From NCBI GenBank assembly GCA_949295265.1, contig CASFKR010000027.1, positions 1 to 35,521 on the forward strand: a DNA stretch of 35,521 nucleotides. The letters are read 5' to 3'. The notes beneath the pieces were generated by a model. The model was given only the letters and a program-made list of their open reading frames with translations. It was not told the DNA's origin and ran no database searches. Both the position numbers and the translations under genes were made by a program. The DNA comes from an uncultured Verrucomicrobiota bacterium. Lineage in GTDB: Bacteria > Verrucomicrobiota > Kiritimatiellia > RFP12 > UBA3636. Positions 1 to 8,440 of this stretch are shown here, piece after piece. The stretch's first letter is position 1, and each line of letters begins with the position of its first letter.

Positions 1-87
1 CCACGCCTGACGCCTCCGGCGCTTCCGGCGTGCCGGGTCCGGGCGCTGCTCTGCAGTTGCCGCACCTTTCTCTGACCTTGCACGATT

Positions 88-1170
88 ATGAATGATTCTT
101 CTCCATCCGCGGAACACCTGCAAGCCATCTTTGCCCGTTTTGTTCCCGAAGCCCGGGAGGCCGTGTTTGAACGCCTCCACGGCGGACACATCAACCTGAC
201 CTACGCCGTGACCGCACCCGGAGCGGGGCGGTACATCCTGCAGGCCGTGAACCGCAATGTGTTCCGGGATGCGGAAAACCTGATGGAAAACGTGCTTCGC
301 GTTTCCGAACATCTGGGACGCAAATACGCCGCCCTTCCGGATGCGGACCGGGCGCGCAGCTATCTCCATTTCCTGCGCACGGCGGACGGCGCCTCCGGCT
401 GCGGCGATGCCTTCGGCTACTGGCGCGTCTACCACTACATCGACGGCGTCGAAACGCGGCTGACGGCGACCACGACGGCGGAAGCGCACGCCGCGGCGGC
501 GGCCTTCGGGCGCTTCCAGGCGATGCTCTCGGACATGCCGGGCCCGCGCCTCGTGGAGACGATTCCGCAGTTCCACGACACGCGCAACCGCTTCGCCAAA
601 CTGGAGGCGGCGGTCGCCGCCGATCCGCTGCACCGCGCGGCGGGCGCCGCGGATACGCTCGCCGGGCTGCGCGACCTGCGCGAGAGCGCGCTCGAGCTGC
701 AGTGCGCCTTCGAGGCGGGCAAAATCCCCGAGCGCATCGTTCACAACGACGCGAAATACTCGAACATCCTGCTCGACAGCCGGGACAATCACGCCGTGTG
801 CATCATCGACCTGGATACGTGCATGCCGGGACTCTCGCTCCACGATTTCGGCGATCTGGTGCGCTCGATGGTCTGCCCGGCGCCGGAAGACGAGCCGGAC
901 GTCTCCCGCGTGCGGGTCAACCCCGCGATGTATGCGGCGCTCTGCGAAGGCTTCCTCTCGACCGCTTCGGGCATGCTCAACCCGGTGGAGCGCAAACTCC
1001 TGCGCGCGGGTGCGGTGAGCATGACCAGCGAAGTGGCGGTGCGCTTCTTCACCGACTATCTGGAAGGCGACCACTATTTCCACACCGCCTACCCGGGGCA
1101 CAACCTCGTGCGGGCAAAATCGCAGCTGGCGCTGGCGCGCTCGATCCTCGACGAGCTGCCCGCCGAATAG
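88..1170 (+). CDS. Aminoglycoside-phosphotransferase-fold sugar kinase (NahK-like)
   Basis: A 360-residue kinase of the APH/choline-kinase fold. Visible signatures are a GGHINLTY loop near residue 32, the catalytic-loop motif VHNDAKYSN (H219, D221) and the metal-binding IDLDT motif (D241, D243) followed by MPGLSLHDFGD. The phrases YILQAVN and LMENVLRV in the N-lobe, and DLDTCMPGLSLHDFGD in the C-lobe, resemble N-acetylhexosamine 1-kinase (NahK) relatives, so the substrate is probably a small sugar or amino sugar that becomes phosphorylated in the cytoplasm. The exact substrate cannot be read from the sequence. The length matches the family. It lies upstream of the VWA gene on the same strand with a 117 bp gap, and no functional link is evident. 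The 87 bp before it show no clear promoter. Confidence 0.88.
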   Translation: MNDSSPSAEHLQAIFARFVPEAREAVFERLHGGHINLTYAVTAPGAGRYILQAVNRNVFRDAENLMENVLRVSEHLGRKYAALPDADRARSYLHFLRTADGASGCGDAFGYWRVYHYIDGVETRLTATTTAEAHAAAAAFGRFQAMLSDMPGPRLVETIPQFHDTRNRFAKLEAAVAADPLHRAAGAADTLAGLRDLRESALELQCAFEAGKIPERIVHNDAKYSNILLDSRDNHAVCIIDLDTCMPGLSLHDFGDLVRSMVCPAPEDEPDVSRVRVNPAMYAALCEGFLSTASGMLNPVERKLLRAGAVSMTSEVAVRFFTDYLEGDHYFHTAYPGHNLVRAKSQLALARSILDELPAE

Positions 1171-1287
1171 CCGCCGCCCCGCCGAATAGCCGCCCCGCGC
1201 CGCCCCATGCCGCGGTCCGCAGCAGCCGGACGCGCGGCGGGCAGAAACTTTTATGATTTTTCCGCTCTCTTTCGGGACCCCTGTTCC

Positions 1288-4200
1288 ATGGACCAAAATC
1301 TCCTTCGACCGGATTTGCTTCCGCCGGCCGTACCGACGGCAGCGCTTTGGGCGTTGACGTTGCTGACGCTCGCCGTCTGGATTCTTGTTCACACCGCCGT
1401 TGCGCGGCGCGGGCTGCGCGCCCGCATCCGGTTTGCGCTCTGCATCCCGGCGGGCACGGTCGCCTGCTGGTCGCTCTTCCAGCTGCTGGCGCGGCACCTG
1501 TTCCTCTCGACGCGCTGGCATCTGCTCTTTGCGGCGCTGCTGACGGCGTGCGCGATGGAGGCGGTCTCGGCGCTCTACCGGCGCGAAGCGGGAACCGTGC
1601 ACCGGGCGTGGCACCGGCGTGGCATCGTGGCGTGCCGCATGGGCGCGGTGGGCATTGTGCTGTTCATGCTGCTGCAGCCCATCCTGGTGGGTGAAAAGAC
1701 GCGCACCATCCGCCGCCGCGTCGTCGTTCTCGCCGACGACTCGGCTTCGATGCATTTCCGCGACCGGTACTGGACGGATGCCGAGCGCTTCGATGTGGCG
1801 CAGGCGCTGGGACTGATGGCGACGGGGGGACGCCCCGCGCGGCTTTCCACGCTGGTGGAGGACCTCGCCGCGTGGCGCAAGCGCATGGCAACGCTCCGCC
1901 AGGTGGCGCAGGAGCGGCCCGCCGAAGTGCCGCGGGCGGACATCCGCAAAGCCGGTGAACAGGCGCGCGAGGCCTGGACCCGCATCGCCGACGACATGGA
2001 GGCGATCGCCAAAACGCTGGACGCCTCCCATACCGACCTCATTTCGATGCTGCCGCGCGTGGCCGCGTTCATCCGGCAGCGCCTGCTCACGGACTGCGCC
2101 GCCGTCGCGGAAACCGCAGGGCGCGACAACGCCTCCGCGCAGGATATCGCCGGGACGCTCGCGCGCATCGACGGCGATTTCGCCTATCTGGAACCCATTT
2201 CACCGCAGTTGCAGCAGGCGGGCACGCTCGAACTGCTCGATGCGTTCACACCGGAAAAGCGCGACCTCGTCCTGAAGGCGTCCGACGACACCCGCGCCGC
2301 CATCAGCCGCAAACTCCTGAGCGACAAACTCTGGCACGGGAAATCCGCGCTCCAGCTCCTCTCCGACGATTACGACGTCAGCGTCTACCGCTTCGGCGCC
2401 AAGGCGGAGCCCGACCCGGAGCTGCGCCATTGGGGCAGCGGCGTGGCAGCGGACGCGACGTCCGCGGAAGCAGCCGTCGGCGGCGACGGCGACGCTGGCG
2501 ACGCCGACGGTGCCTCCGCGGCTCTGGCGGCTTTCCGCGCGGAAACGGACTTCACCACGGCGCTCGAACAGGCGCTCAAGGACGTCCCGTTCGAAGAACT
2601 GGCGGGCTTCCTGATTCTCACCGACGGCCGCCACAACGGCGATGCCGGCACGGACGCCGTGGCTCGGCGGCTCGGCGGCTCGAACATCCCGGTCCACACC
2701 ATCGTGGTCGGCGGTTCGCGCCCGCCCAGCGACATCGCCGTCGCGAATGCCGCCGCGCCGGAATCGCTCTTCCTCGGCGACAAACTCCGCATCTCCGGCT
2801 CCGTCTCGGCGACCGGCTTCTTCAACCGCTCCGCCAAACTCTCGCTCTATCTCGGCGAGGAACTCATCGAAGAAGAAACGGTGCTCGTGAAGTCGGAGGA
2901 TTTCGTGCAGGAATTCCGTTTCACGCACGTCCCGGCGGAAAAGGGCGTGCTGCGCTACCGCATCGTCATTGAAACGCTCGACGGCGATGAATTCCCTGAC
3001 AACAACGAGTGGCCGCTCGATGTTTCCGTGATGGACGACCGCACGAACGTGCTGCTCGTCGATTCGCGCCCCCGCTGGGAATTCCGCTACCTGCGCAACC
3101 TGTTCTACGGCCGCGACAAGTCGGTCCACCTCCAGGAATACCTGATCCATCCGGACCGCGTGGCGGGTCAGCCGACGGACCCGCTGCCGCCCGCCGACAC
3201 GGCGCGCAAATTCGGCGATTCCGAAAGCGGCTCCTTCCCGGTGGACCGCGCGGCGTGGAGCAAATTCGACGTCATCATCCTCGGCGACCTGAGCGAGGAG
3301 GTGCTGACGCCGGAGGTCGTCTCCTCCCTTCGCTACTGCGTGGAGCAGCGCGGCGCCCTCCTCGTCTCCATTGCCGGGCCGCAGAACTTCCCGCACGCCA
3401 TCCGCAATCCGGAGCTGCTCTCGCTCCTGCCCATCGAATGCGAAGCGTCGGATGCGGGCGATCTGGAGAGTCCCGAAAGCGCCTTCCATTTCCGCCTGGC
3501 GCCGTCCGGCCGTACGCACCCGGCGATGCTGCAGTCGACCAGTTCCTACGAAAACGACCAGATCTGGAACGATCTGCCGGAGATGTACTGGCGCCACTCC
3601 GTGACGGGGGTGAAACCCGGCAGCGAAGTGCTCGCCTATGCGGAACCGGCGGATGCGCCGGAAATGTCGCTCATGGCGCGCGACACGGCGCGGCTCCTTG
3701 ACGAGGATCCCGAGTCGGCTCTTGCGCTGATGCGCCAGCTGCGCGAGATGCAGCAGAACAACGCGCTCATCGCGGTGCGCAACCTCGGCCGCGGCAAGGT
3801 GCTCCAGCTCATGACGGACAACACCTGGCGCTTGCGCTACCGCATCGGCGATACGCGCCACCACCGCTTCTGGGGGCAGGTGCTGCGCTGGGGCGCCGGG
3901 GAAAAACTCCGCGCCGGCAACCTGTTTGCGCGCATCGGCACGGATCAGCTGCGGTACACGCCGAGCGACCCCGTAGTCGTGCAGGCGCGCTTCCAGGACC
4001 TCGAGTTCCAGGCGCTCAATTCGCTTTCGCCCGAGGTGTACATCACCGACGAAACGGGGCGCGAAATCCGCTCCATCCGCCTGAAGTACCGCGAGGATTC
4101 CAACGGCTTCTACGAGGGCGAACTGCCCCCGATTCCGGAGCCGGGCACCTACGTCGCGCATCTGCGCTGCCCGGAAGCCGGGCGCATCCTCGGCGATGAG

Positions 4201-4491
4201 TGGCCGGAAGTGAGCGAAGCCCAGTTTATCGTGGTGACCTCGCGCCGGCCCGCGGAATTTGTCCAGATTGCCGCCTCGTGGGATACGCCGCGCCGCATGG
4301 CATCCGTTTCCGGCGGCTCCGCGCTGCCGCCTTCGCGCATGGAAGAGGCGCTCAACGGCTTCGGGCAGGGCAACCGCATCCTGCACGAACGCACGGAGAC
4401 GTACCTCTGGGACCACTGGCTCCTGTTTACGCTCCTGATTGCGCTGCTGACGACCGAGTGGCTGCTCCGCAAGAAGGTCACGCTTCCCTGA
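1288..4491 (+). CDS. Giant VWA-domain inner-membrane protein with glutamine-amidotransferase-like region
   Basis: A 1067-residue protein. I chose the ATG at 1288, giving MDQNLLRP; an upstream in-frame ATG at 1207 would add 27 low-quality residues. Four hydrophobic segments occupy roughly residues 18-137. A VWA domain follows with a MIDAS motif DDSASM (D150, S152, S154) and a TDG at 445-447. About 295 residues separate these two motifs, far more than in a usual VWA, and the insert is helical and charged. From about residue 580 comes a region (NVLLVDSRPRWEFRYLRN) typical of the glutamine-amidotransferase-like domain in large BatA/VWA proteins. A C-terminal membrane helix (LLFTLLIALLTTEWLL) ends the chain. 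Related proteins are encoded with MoxR ATPases and DUF58 proteins and are thought to serve envelope protein assembly. The DUF4175-like gene follows after 158 bp. Confidence 0.9.
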   Translation: MDQNLLRPDLLPPAVPTAALWALTLLTLAVWILVHTAVARRGLRARIRFALCIPAGTVACWSLFQLLARHLFLSTRWHLLFAALLTACAMEAVSALYRREAGTVHRAWHRRGIVACRMGAVGIVLFMLLQPILVGEKTRTIRRRVVVLADDSASMHFRDRYWTDAERFDVAQALGLMATGGRPARLSTLVEDLAAWRKRMATLRQVAQERPAEVPRADIRKAGEQAREAWTRIADDMEAIAKTLDASHTDLISMLPRVAAFIRQRLLTDCAAVAETAGRDNASAQDIAGTLARIDGDFAYLEPISPQLQQAGTLELLDAFTPEKRDLVLKASDDTRAAISRKLLSDKLWHGKSALQLLSDDYDVSVYRFGAKAEPDPELRHWGSGVAADATSAEAAVGGDGDAGDADGASAALAAFRAETDFTTALEQALKDVPFEELAGFLILTDGRHNGDAGTDAVARRLGGSNIPVHTIVVGGSRPPSDIAVANAAAPESLFLGDKLRISGSVSATGFFNRSAKLSLYLGEELIEEETVLVKSEDFVQEFRFTHVPAEKGVLRYRIVIETLDGDEFPDNNEWPLDVSVMDDRTNVLLVDSRPRWEFRYLRNLFYGRDKSVHLQEYLIHPDRVAGQPTDPLPPADTARKFGDSESGSFPVDRAAWSKFDVIILGDLSEEVLTPEVVSSLRYCVEQRGALLVSIAGPQNFPHAIRNPELLSLLPIECEASDAGDLESPESAFHFRLAPSGRTHPAMLQSTSSYENDQIWNDLPEMYWRHSVTGVKPGSEVLAYAEPADAPEMSLMARDTARLLDEDPESALALMRQLREMQQNNALIAVRNLGRGKVLQLMTDNTWRLRYRIGDTRHHRFWGQVLRWGAGEKLRAGNLFARIGTDQLRYTPSDPVVVQARFQDLEFQALNSLSPEVYITDETGREIRSIRLKYREDSNGFYEGELPPIPEPGTYVAHLRCPEAGRILGDEWPEVSEAQFIVVTSRRPAEFVQIAASWDTPRRMASVSGGSALPPSRMEEALNGFGQGNRILHERTETYLWDHWLLFTLLIALLTTEWLLRKKVTLP

Positions 4492-4649
4492 CGCTACCAC
4501 CGCGCGTTTCCGCCCCCACCCGCCGGCATTCCCGCCCTCCGCACTCCGGGCAGCCCTGCTTCTGCCGCCACGCCGCCGCCACGCCGACGCCCGGTTTCCC
4601 CTGATTCTTTCCGCCCTCCGGCACTGACCGGACAGACCCCTGTGTCCGT

Positions 4650-7600
4650 ATGAAGAGCACTCTTTTCCGCCAAAAAGGCAAACTCCCGAAACCGACGGGC
4701 GCCACGCCCCGCCGCGAGCCCTCGTTTTCGGATCTGCCGCCCGTCATCGCCAGGAAACTGCGCGCCGCCGACCGCCGCATCGTAACGGTGCTGTTCTGGC
4801 GCGGCTTTTTCACGACGCTGTGCGCGGCGCTCATCGCCATGTCCGCCATCATGGCCATCGATGCGATGGTCGTCATCTTTTCCCCGGCGGTGCGCTGGCT
4901 GCTGACGCTCAGCGGCGCGGCGGCCGTCCTGCTGACCGCCGCGCTGAGTCTCGTGCGCCCGCTCTGCGTGAAGCGCACGCCGTCGCGCCTGGCGCGGCTG
5001 CTCGAGCGCGGGCATCCCGAGATGGAGGAGCGGCTTTCGACGGTTGTGGAGCTGCTCGCCGACCCGGATGGCGTGGCGGAGGGCAGCAGGGAGCTGCTCG
5101 AGGTCGTGACGCAGGCCGCCGTCCTCGACGCCGGCGCGTTGTCGCCGCACCGCGAATTCACGATGAAGACCGTGCGCCCGAAGCTCCTCATCGCCGCGTC
5201 GATTCTCGCGCTGCTGGGCGTGCTGTACCTCTGCTGGCCGGAGTCGGTCGGCCGCCTCGTGCTGCGCGCCGTCGCGCCGCACATGGAGGTCGACAACCTG
5301 TATGCGGACAGTCTGCAGGTCGCCCCCGGCGACGCCGTCGTCCTGCAGGGGCAGCCCTTCGAGGTGGAGCTCGCCGTTCTGGGCGGCTTCCCCGGGCAGA
5401 CGTATATCCACATGCAGAGGGAAGGGCGCTCCGGCGAGAGTTCCGAGCGCATGCGCCAGATTTCCGATGAAGAAGAGGGCAAGACCTCCGTCCGCAATTT
5501 CCGCCACGGCATCGGCTCGGTCGACCACTCGTTCCGCTACCGCATTTCGTGCGGTTCCGCGCTGACCCGCGCCTACACCGTGACATGCGTGCCGGAGCCC
5601 GCGTACACCAACCTGAGCGTCTCGCTGACGTACCCGGAATACACCCGGCTCGGGACGAAGGAACTGCCGCCCGAAACCGGCGATATCTCCGCGCTGCCCG
5701 GGACGACCGCTTCGATTTCGATGCTGCCCAACCGCACCATGGCGGAGGCGGTGCTCGTGACCGACAAGCGGGAACGCGCGCCGGATACCGTAGCGCCGGA
5801 CGGCACGCTGACGTGGAACCTCGCGCTCACTGCGGAGAGCGCCGGCACGTGGTCGTTCCGCCTCGTGGACAGCCATTCGTTCACGAACAAGCCCGCCTAT
5901 TACGCCATCGAGCTGGTGCCCGACCTCGCGCCCGTCGTGAAGCTCACCGAACCCGAAAAGCGCGAATACAAGTTGCGGCCCTACGCCGCGATTCCGTTCA
6001 CATGGACCGCAACCGACGATTTCGGCATCGAACAGCCGACGCTCCAGGTGCGCGTCTCCGGCGAAGGCTGGCGCGATCTGCGGCCCGTCGCCGAGTGGAC
6101 CGAGGTGCGCCCCGGGCAGTGGGTCGGCTCCGATACGTTCCGCCTTTCGGAAGTCACGATGGGCTTCAACCGTTCGGTCCGCTTCCGCGTGAGTGCGCTC
6201 GACCGCTGTCCGGAGGAGGCGGAGGGTCCGCACCGCGGCACGTCCGAGGCCGTGGTGATTCACCTCGATGAAACCGCGCTCAGCTACCTGACCCAACAGG
6301 CGCTGGAAGAGCAGAAAGCCGTCAACAGCAGCCTCGACGGGGCGGCCATGGAGCTGCAGCGCGCTCTCGACCGCGCAAACGAAGCGCGCCAGGCGGCCCA
6401 GCAGCGTCACGAGCAGCCGACGCTCGACCGCGTTGCCGACAGCAAGAAGCACATCGGGCGCGCCGAGAAGATTGTCCGCGACATGCTCCAGTCGATGAGC
6501 GGCACGCCGCTCGAATCGCTCTCCGATGAGGCGCGCGCCCTGCTGCGCGACAAAATCGCGCCCGCTTCGGATGCCGCCGACGCCGTCGTCTTTTCCGACC
6601 CCGAGGCGCGCATTCCCGCCATCGACCGGCTGATTGACATCCTGCGCGACGCCAGGTCCGCGCTCGACGAATTCAAGGCCGAAGTGCAGGACACCGTCGA
6701 AGAAATCCAGGAGGCGGAAAAGCTCGAGGACATGGCCAACCGCGAGGAGGACCTCGCCAGGCGGCTCGAGCAGCAGATGTCGCAGGAAGACTGGAAGAAG
6801 TGGATGGAAGAGCAGCAGAAACTTCTCCAGGAAATGGACGCCATGACGGGCATGGAAGAAAACCCGCTGACCCAAACGCAGGAGGCCGCCGAGCAGCTTT
6901 CCAAGGCGGCTGAAAACCTCGCGGACCGGCAGGAAAAACTAGCCGATCTGGCGCAGCAACTGCAGGAGAATCCGCAGAGTCAGCAGGCAACCGACCAGCT
7001 CAAGGCGCAGACGCCCGGCATGAATGAGCAGGCAACGCCGCAGGACCGTCTGGCACAGGCGCAGAATCAGCTCGCGCAGGATACGGCAGCCTTCGAACAG
7101 GAGGTCGCGAACCTCCAGCAGGACCTTAATAACATGGGCGACTACCAGACCATGGCAGACGCCGCGCAGAAGTCGGATCAGGCCGCCGACATGGCACAGC
7201 AGGCTGCGCAACAGGCGCAGCAGGATGCGCAAGGCCAACCGGATGCGCAAGGCCAGCCGGACGCGCAGGGCCAGCCGGACGCGCAGCAAGGTCAGCCGGA
7301 GGCGCAGGGTCAGCAGGAGGCGCAAGGCCAGCCGGAGGCGCAAGGTCAGCCGGAGGCGCAGGGTCAGCCGGAGGCGCAAGGCCAGCCGGATGCGCAGCCG
7401 GGAGAACCGTCGCCCACGGAATCCATGATGCGCGATACCGCTCAGGCACTTCAGGATGCCGCTGCCGCGCTCCAGTCGGCCGGACAGAAACTGGGCGAAA
7501 TGGCGCAGCAGCAGCAGCAGGAGCAAAAACAGCAGCTGGCCGACGTCAAGCAGGCCATGCAGGACGCTCTCGACGCCGCACAGCAGCAGTCCGGGAATCA

Positions 7601-8018
7601 GATTCCGCCTGAAGGCATGTTCCAGGACGGCCAGCCCGACCCGAACGCCGAGCCGAAATCCGGCGATTACCAGCTGCCGCAGGGGCAGCAGACCGCCCAG
7701 CAAAAGGCGCAGGAAGCAGCCAATGCCATGAACCAGATGGCCCAGCAGCAGCGCCAGCGGGCCATGCCGCAGCAACAGCAGCCGAATCAGCAGCCCTCGC
7801 AGCAGGCCTCAGCGGAGGAAGCGATGCGCGTCGGCGATGGTGCCGCCACGACCGGAGAAGTCGATCCCACGCTGGCGGGCCGCGACCTGAACAGCGACTG
7901 GCTCAAGTCCGACTCCCATGGCGGTGCCGATCTCCTCGAAGATGCTTCCGATGACACCCCGGAAGAATACCGCGGTATCGTCAAAGATTACTTCGAATCC
8001 CTCTCCAACCAGAAGTAG
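4650..8018 (+). CDS. DUF4175-like membrane protein with coiled coil and Gln-rich tail
   Basis: A 1122-residue protein. Two membrane segments lie at about residues 48-102 and one near 174-193 (LLIAASILALLGVLYLCW). An extracytoplasmic beta-rich region follows to about residue 540. Then comes a long helical, coiled-coil-prone stretch rich in E, K, Q and A, with many QQ runs. Residues about 855-917 are a hexapeptide repeat of the type QGQPDA/QGQPEA. The C-terminus ends with an acidic patch and RGIVKDYFESL, a short motif often seen at the end of such proteins. The arrangement fits the DUF4175-like proteins encoded after VWA/BatA genes in Planctomycetes and Verrucomicrobia. Its molecular function is unknown. 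It presumably works with the VWA protein upstream. No Shine-Dalgarno is visible before the ATG; the leader is pyrimidine-rich. Confidence 0.88.
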   Translation: MKSTLFRQKGKLPKPTGATPRREPSFSDLPPVIARKLRAADRRIVTVLFWRGFFTTLCAALIAMSAIMAIDAMVVIFSPAVRWLLTLSGAAAVLLTAALSLVRPLCVKRTPSRLARLLERGHPEMEERLSTVVELLADPDGVAEGSRELLEVVTQAAVLDAGALSPHREFTMKTVRPKLLIAASILALLGVLYLCWPESVGRLVLRAVAPHMEVDNLYADSLQVAPGDAVVLQGQPFEVELAVLGGFPGQTYIHMQREGRSGESSERMRQISDEEEGKTSVRNFRHGIGSVDHSFRYRISCGSALTRAYTVTCVPEPAYTNLSVSLTYPEYTRLGTKELPPETGDISALPGTTASISMLPNRTMAEAVLVTDKRERAPDTVAPDGTLTWNLALTAESAGTWSFRLVDSHSFTNKPAYYAIELVPDLAPVVKLTEPEKREYKLRPYAAIPFTWTATDDFGIEQPTLQVRVSGEGWRDLRPVAEWTEVRPGQWVGSDTFRLSEVTMGFNRSVRFRVSALDRCPEEAEGPHRGTSEAVVIHLDETALSYLTQQALEEQKAVNSSLDGAAMELQRALDRANEARQAAQQRHEQPTLDRVADSKKHIGRAEKIVRDMLQSMSGTPLESLSDEARALLRDKIAPASDAADAVVFSDPEARIPAIDRLIDILRDARSALDEFKAEVQDTVEEIQEAEKLEDMANREEDLARRLEQQMSQEDWKKWMEEQQKLLQEMDAMTGMEENPLTQTQEAAEQLSKAAENLADRQEKLADLAQQLQENPQSQQATDQLKAQTPGMNEQATPQDRLAQAQNQLAQDTAAFEQEVANLQQDLNNMGDYQTMADAAQKSDQAADMAQQAAQQAQQDAQGQPDAQGQPDAQGQPDAQQGQPEAQGQQEAQGQPEAQGQPEAQGQPEAQGQPDAQPGEPSPTESMMRDTAQALQDAAAALQSAGQKLGEMAQQQQQEQKQQLADVKQAMQDALDAAQQQSGNQIPPEGMFQDGQPDPNAEPKSGDYQLPQGQQTAQQKAQEAANAMNQMAQQQRQRAMPQQQQPNQQPSQQASAEEAMRVGDGAATTGEVDPTLAGRDLNSDWLKSDSHGGADLLEDASDDTPEEYRGIVKDYFESLSNQK
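7222..7398 (+). repeat. In-frame 18-bp tandem repeat encoding QGQPDA/QGQPEA
   Basis: About ten imperfect copies of an 18-bp unit (CAAGGCCAGCCGGATGCG and variants) lie within the DUF4175-like gene, with one 3-bp slip (extra CAG near 7285). All changes keep the frame. The product is a flexible Gln/Pro/Ala linker. Such tracts vary in length by slippage. Confidence 0.9.
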
Positions 8019-8029
8019 CCCCTTGTGGT

Positions 8030-8145
8030 TCCGGGCGGCGTACCTCAGGCGGTGGACGGCAATCTGCCGCCTGAGATACCGCCGACCGGCCATGGGCTCT
8101 GGCTCATGAGTCGCCCCGCCCACTCAGAGGGCGGGGCGGGTGCGC
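8030..8145 (+). repeat. Module A copy 1 (hairpin chain) downstream of the DUF4175-like gene
   Basis: Begins 12 bp after the stop codon. It contains a stem with perfect 9-bp arms CTCAGGCGG (8044-8052) and CCGCCTGAG (8067-8075), then GACCGGCC, the palindrome CTCATGAG, and a GC hairpin CCCCGCCC...GGGCGGGG (8116-8138). The same order of elements recurs at four other loci in the window. It could act as a transcript end in the convergent space between this gene and araD, but no T-tract is present. Confidence 0.85.
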
Positions 8146-8164
8146 GCTGGCTCAGCCGACGCAG

Positions 8165-8281
8165 ACAGGACGTACAGGACGTACAGGACGGACAGGATGA
8201 ACAGGATGAACAGGATGAACAGGACGGACAGGACGTACAGGACGTACAGGACAAACAGGACAAACAGGACAAACAGGACAG
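8165..8281 (+). repeat. Module C array 1: thirteen 9-bp ACAGGACNN units
   Basis: Thirteen head-to-tail 9-mers with no spacers. The unit variants occur in blocks: GT, GT, GG, then three ACAGGATGA, then GG, GT, GT, then three ending AA, then AG. All six frames are open by composition, giving spurious peptides such as repeated SCxSC or QDx. It is preceded by CGCAG and followed by TTTGACGCCAC, flanks shared with arrays 2 and 3. Confidence 0.95.
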
Positions 8282-8288
8282 TTTGACG

Positions 8289-8324
8289 CCACTGGGGCCA
8301 CTGGGGCTACCTGGGGCTGCTGGG
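8289..8324 (+). repeat. Module D short run (CACTGGGGC units)
   Basis: About four degenerate copies of the 9-bp ACTGGGGCN unit lie between module C array 1 and the inverted module A copy. They are related to the longer arrays at 24135 and 29390. Confidence 0.7.
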
Positions 8325-8440
8325 CGTGTGGCGCGGCTTCGCCGCCCTCGGAGTGGGCGGCCGACTCATGAGCGGCTGGCTTAGGCCGGTCGGTCTAACG
8401 CCGCCCGGCAGAAGAGGCGGCTTCGCCGCCCCGCTGGCCG
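8325..8440 (-). repeat. Module A copy 2, inverted, overlapping the 3' end of araD
   Basis: On the minus strand it reads GGGGCGGCGAAGCCGCCTC, TTCTGCCGG, then GACCGGCCTAAGCC, CTCATGAG and CCGCCCACTCCGAGGGCGGC. It has the same element order as the copy at 18232 but the opposite orientation. It extends into araD and forms that gene's last ~12 codons and its stop. Confidence 0.85.

Noticed and set aside
4494-6875. 793-codon minus-strand open frame
   Set aside because: Antisense of the DUF4175-like gene; rich in R, H and G with no recognisable domain.
8045-8272. Small Cys-rich protein (SCxSC repeats) on the minus strand
   Set aside because: The 9-bp array leaves all frames open; the other array copies lack a conserved start and stop.
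8165-8281. CRISPR array
   Set aside because: Units are 9 bp with no unique spacers and no cas genes are nearby.
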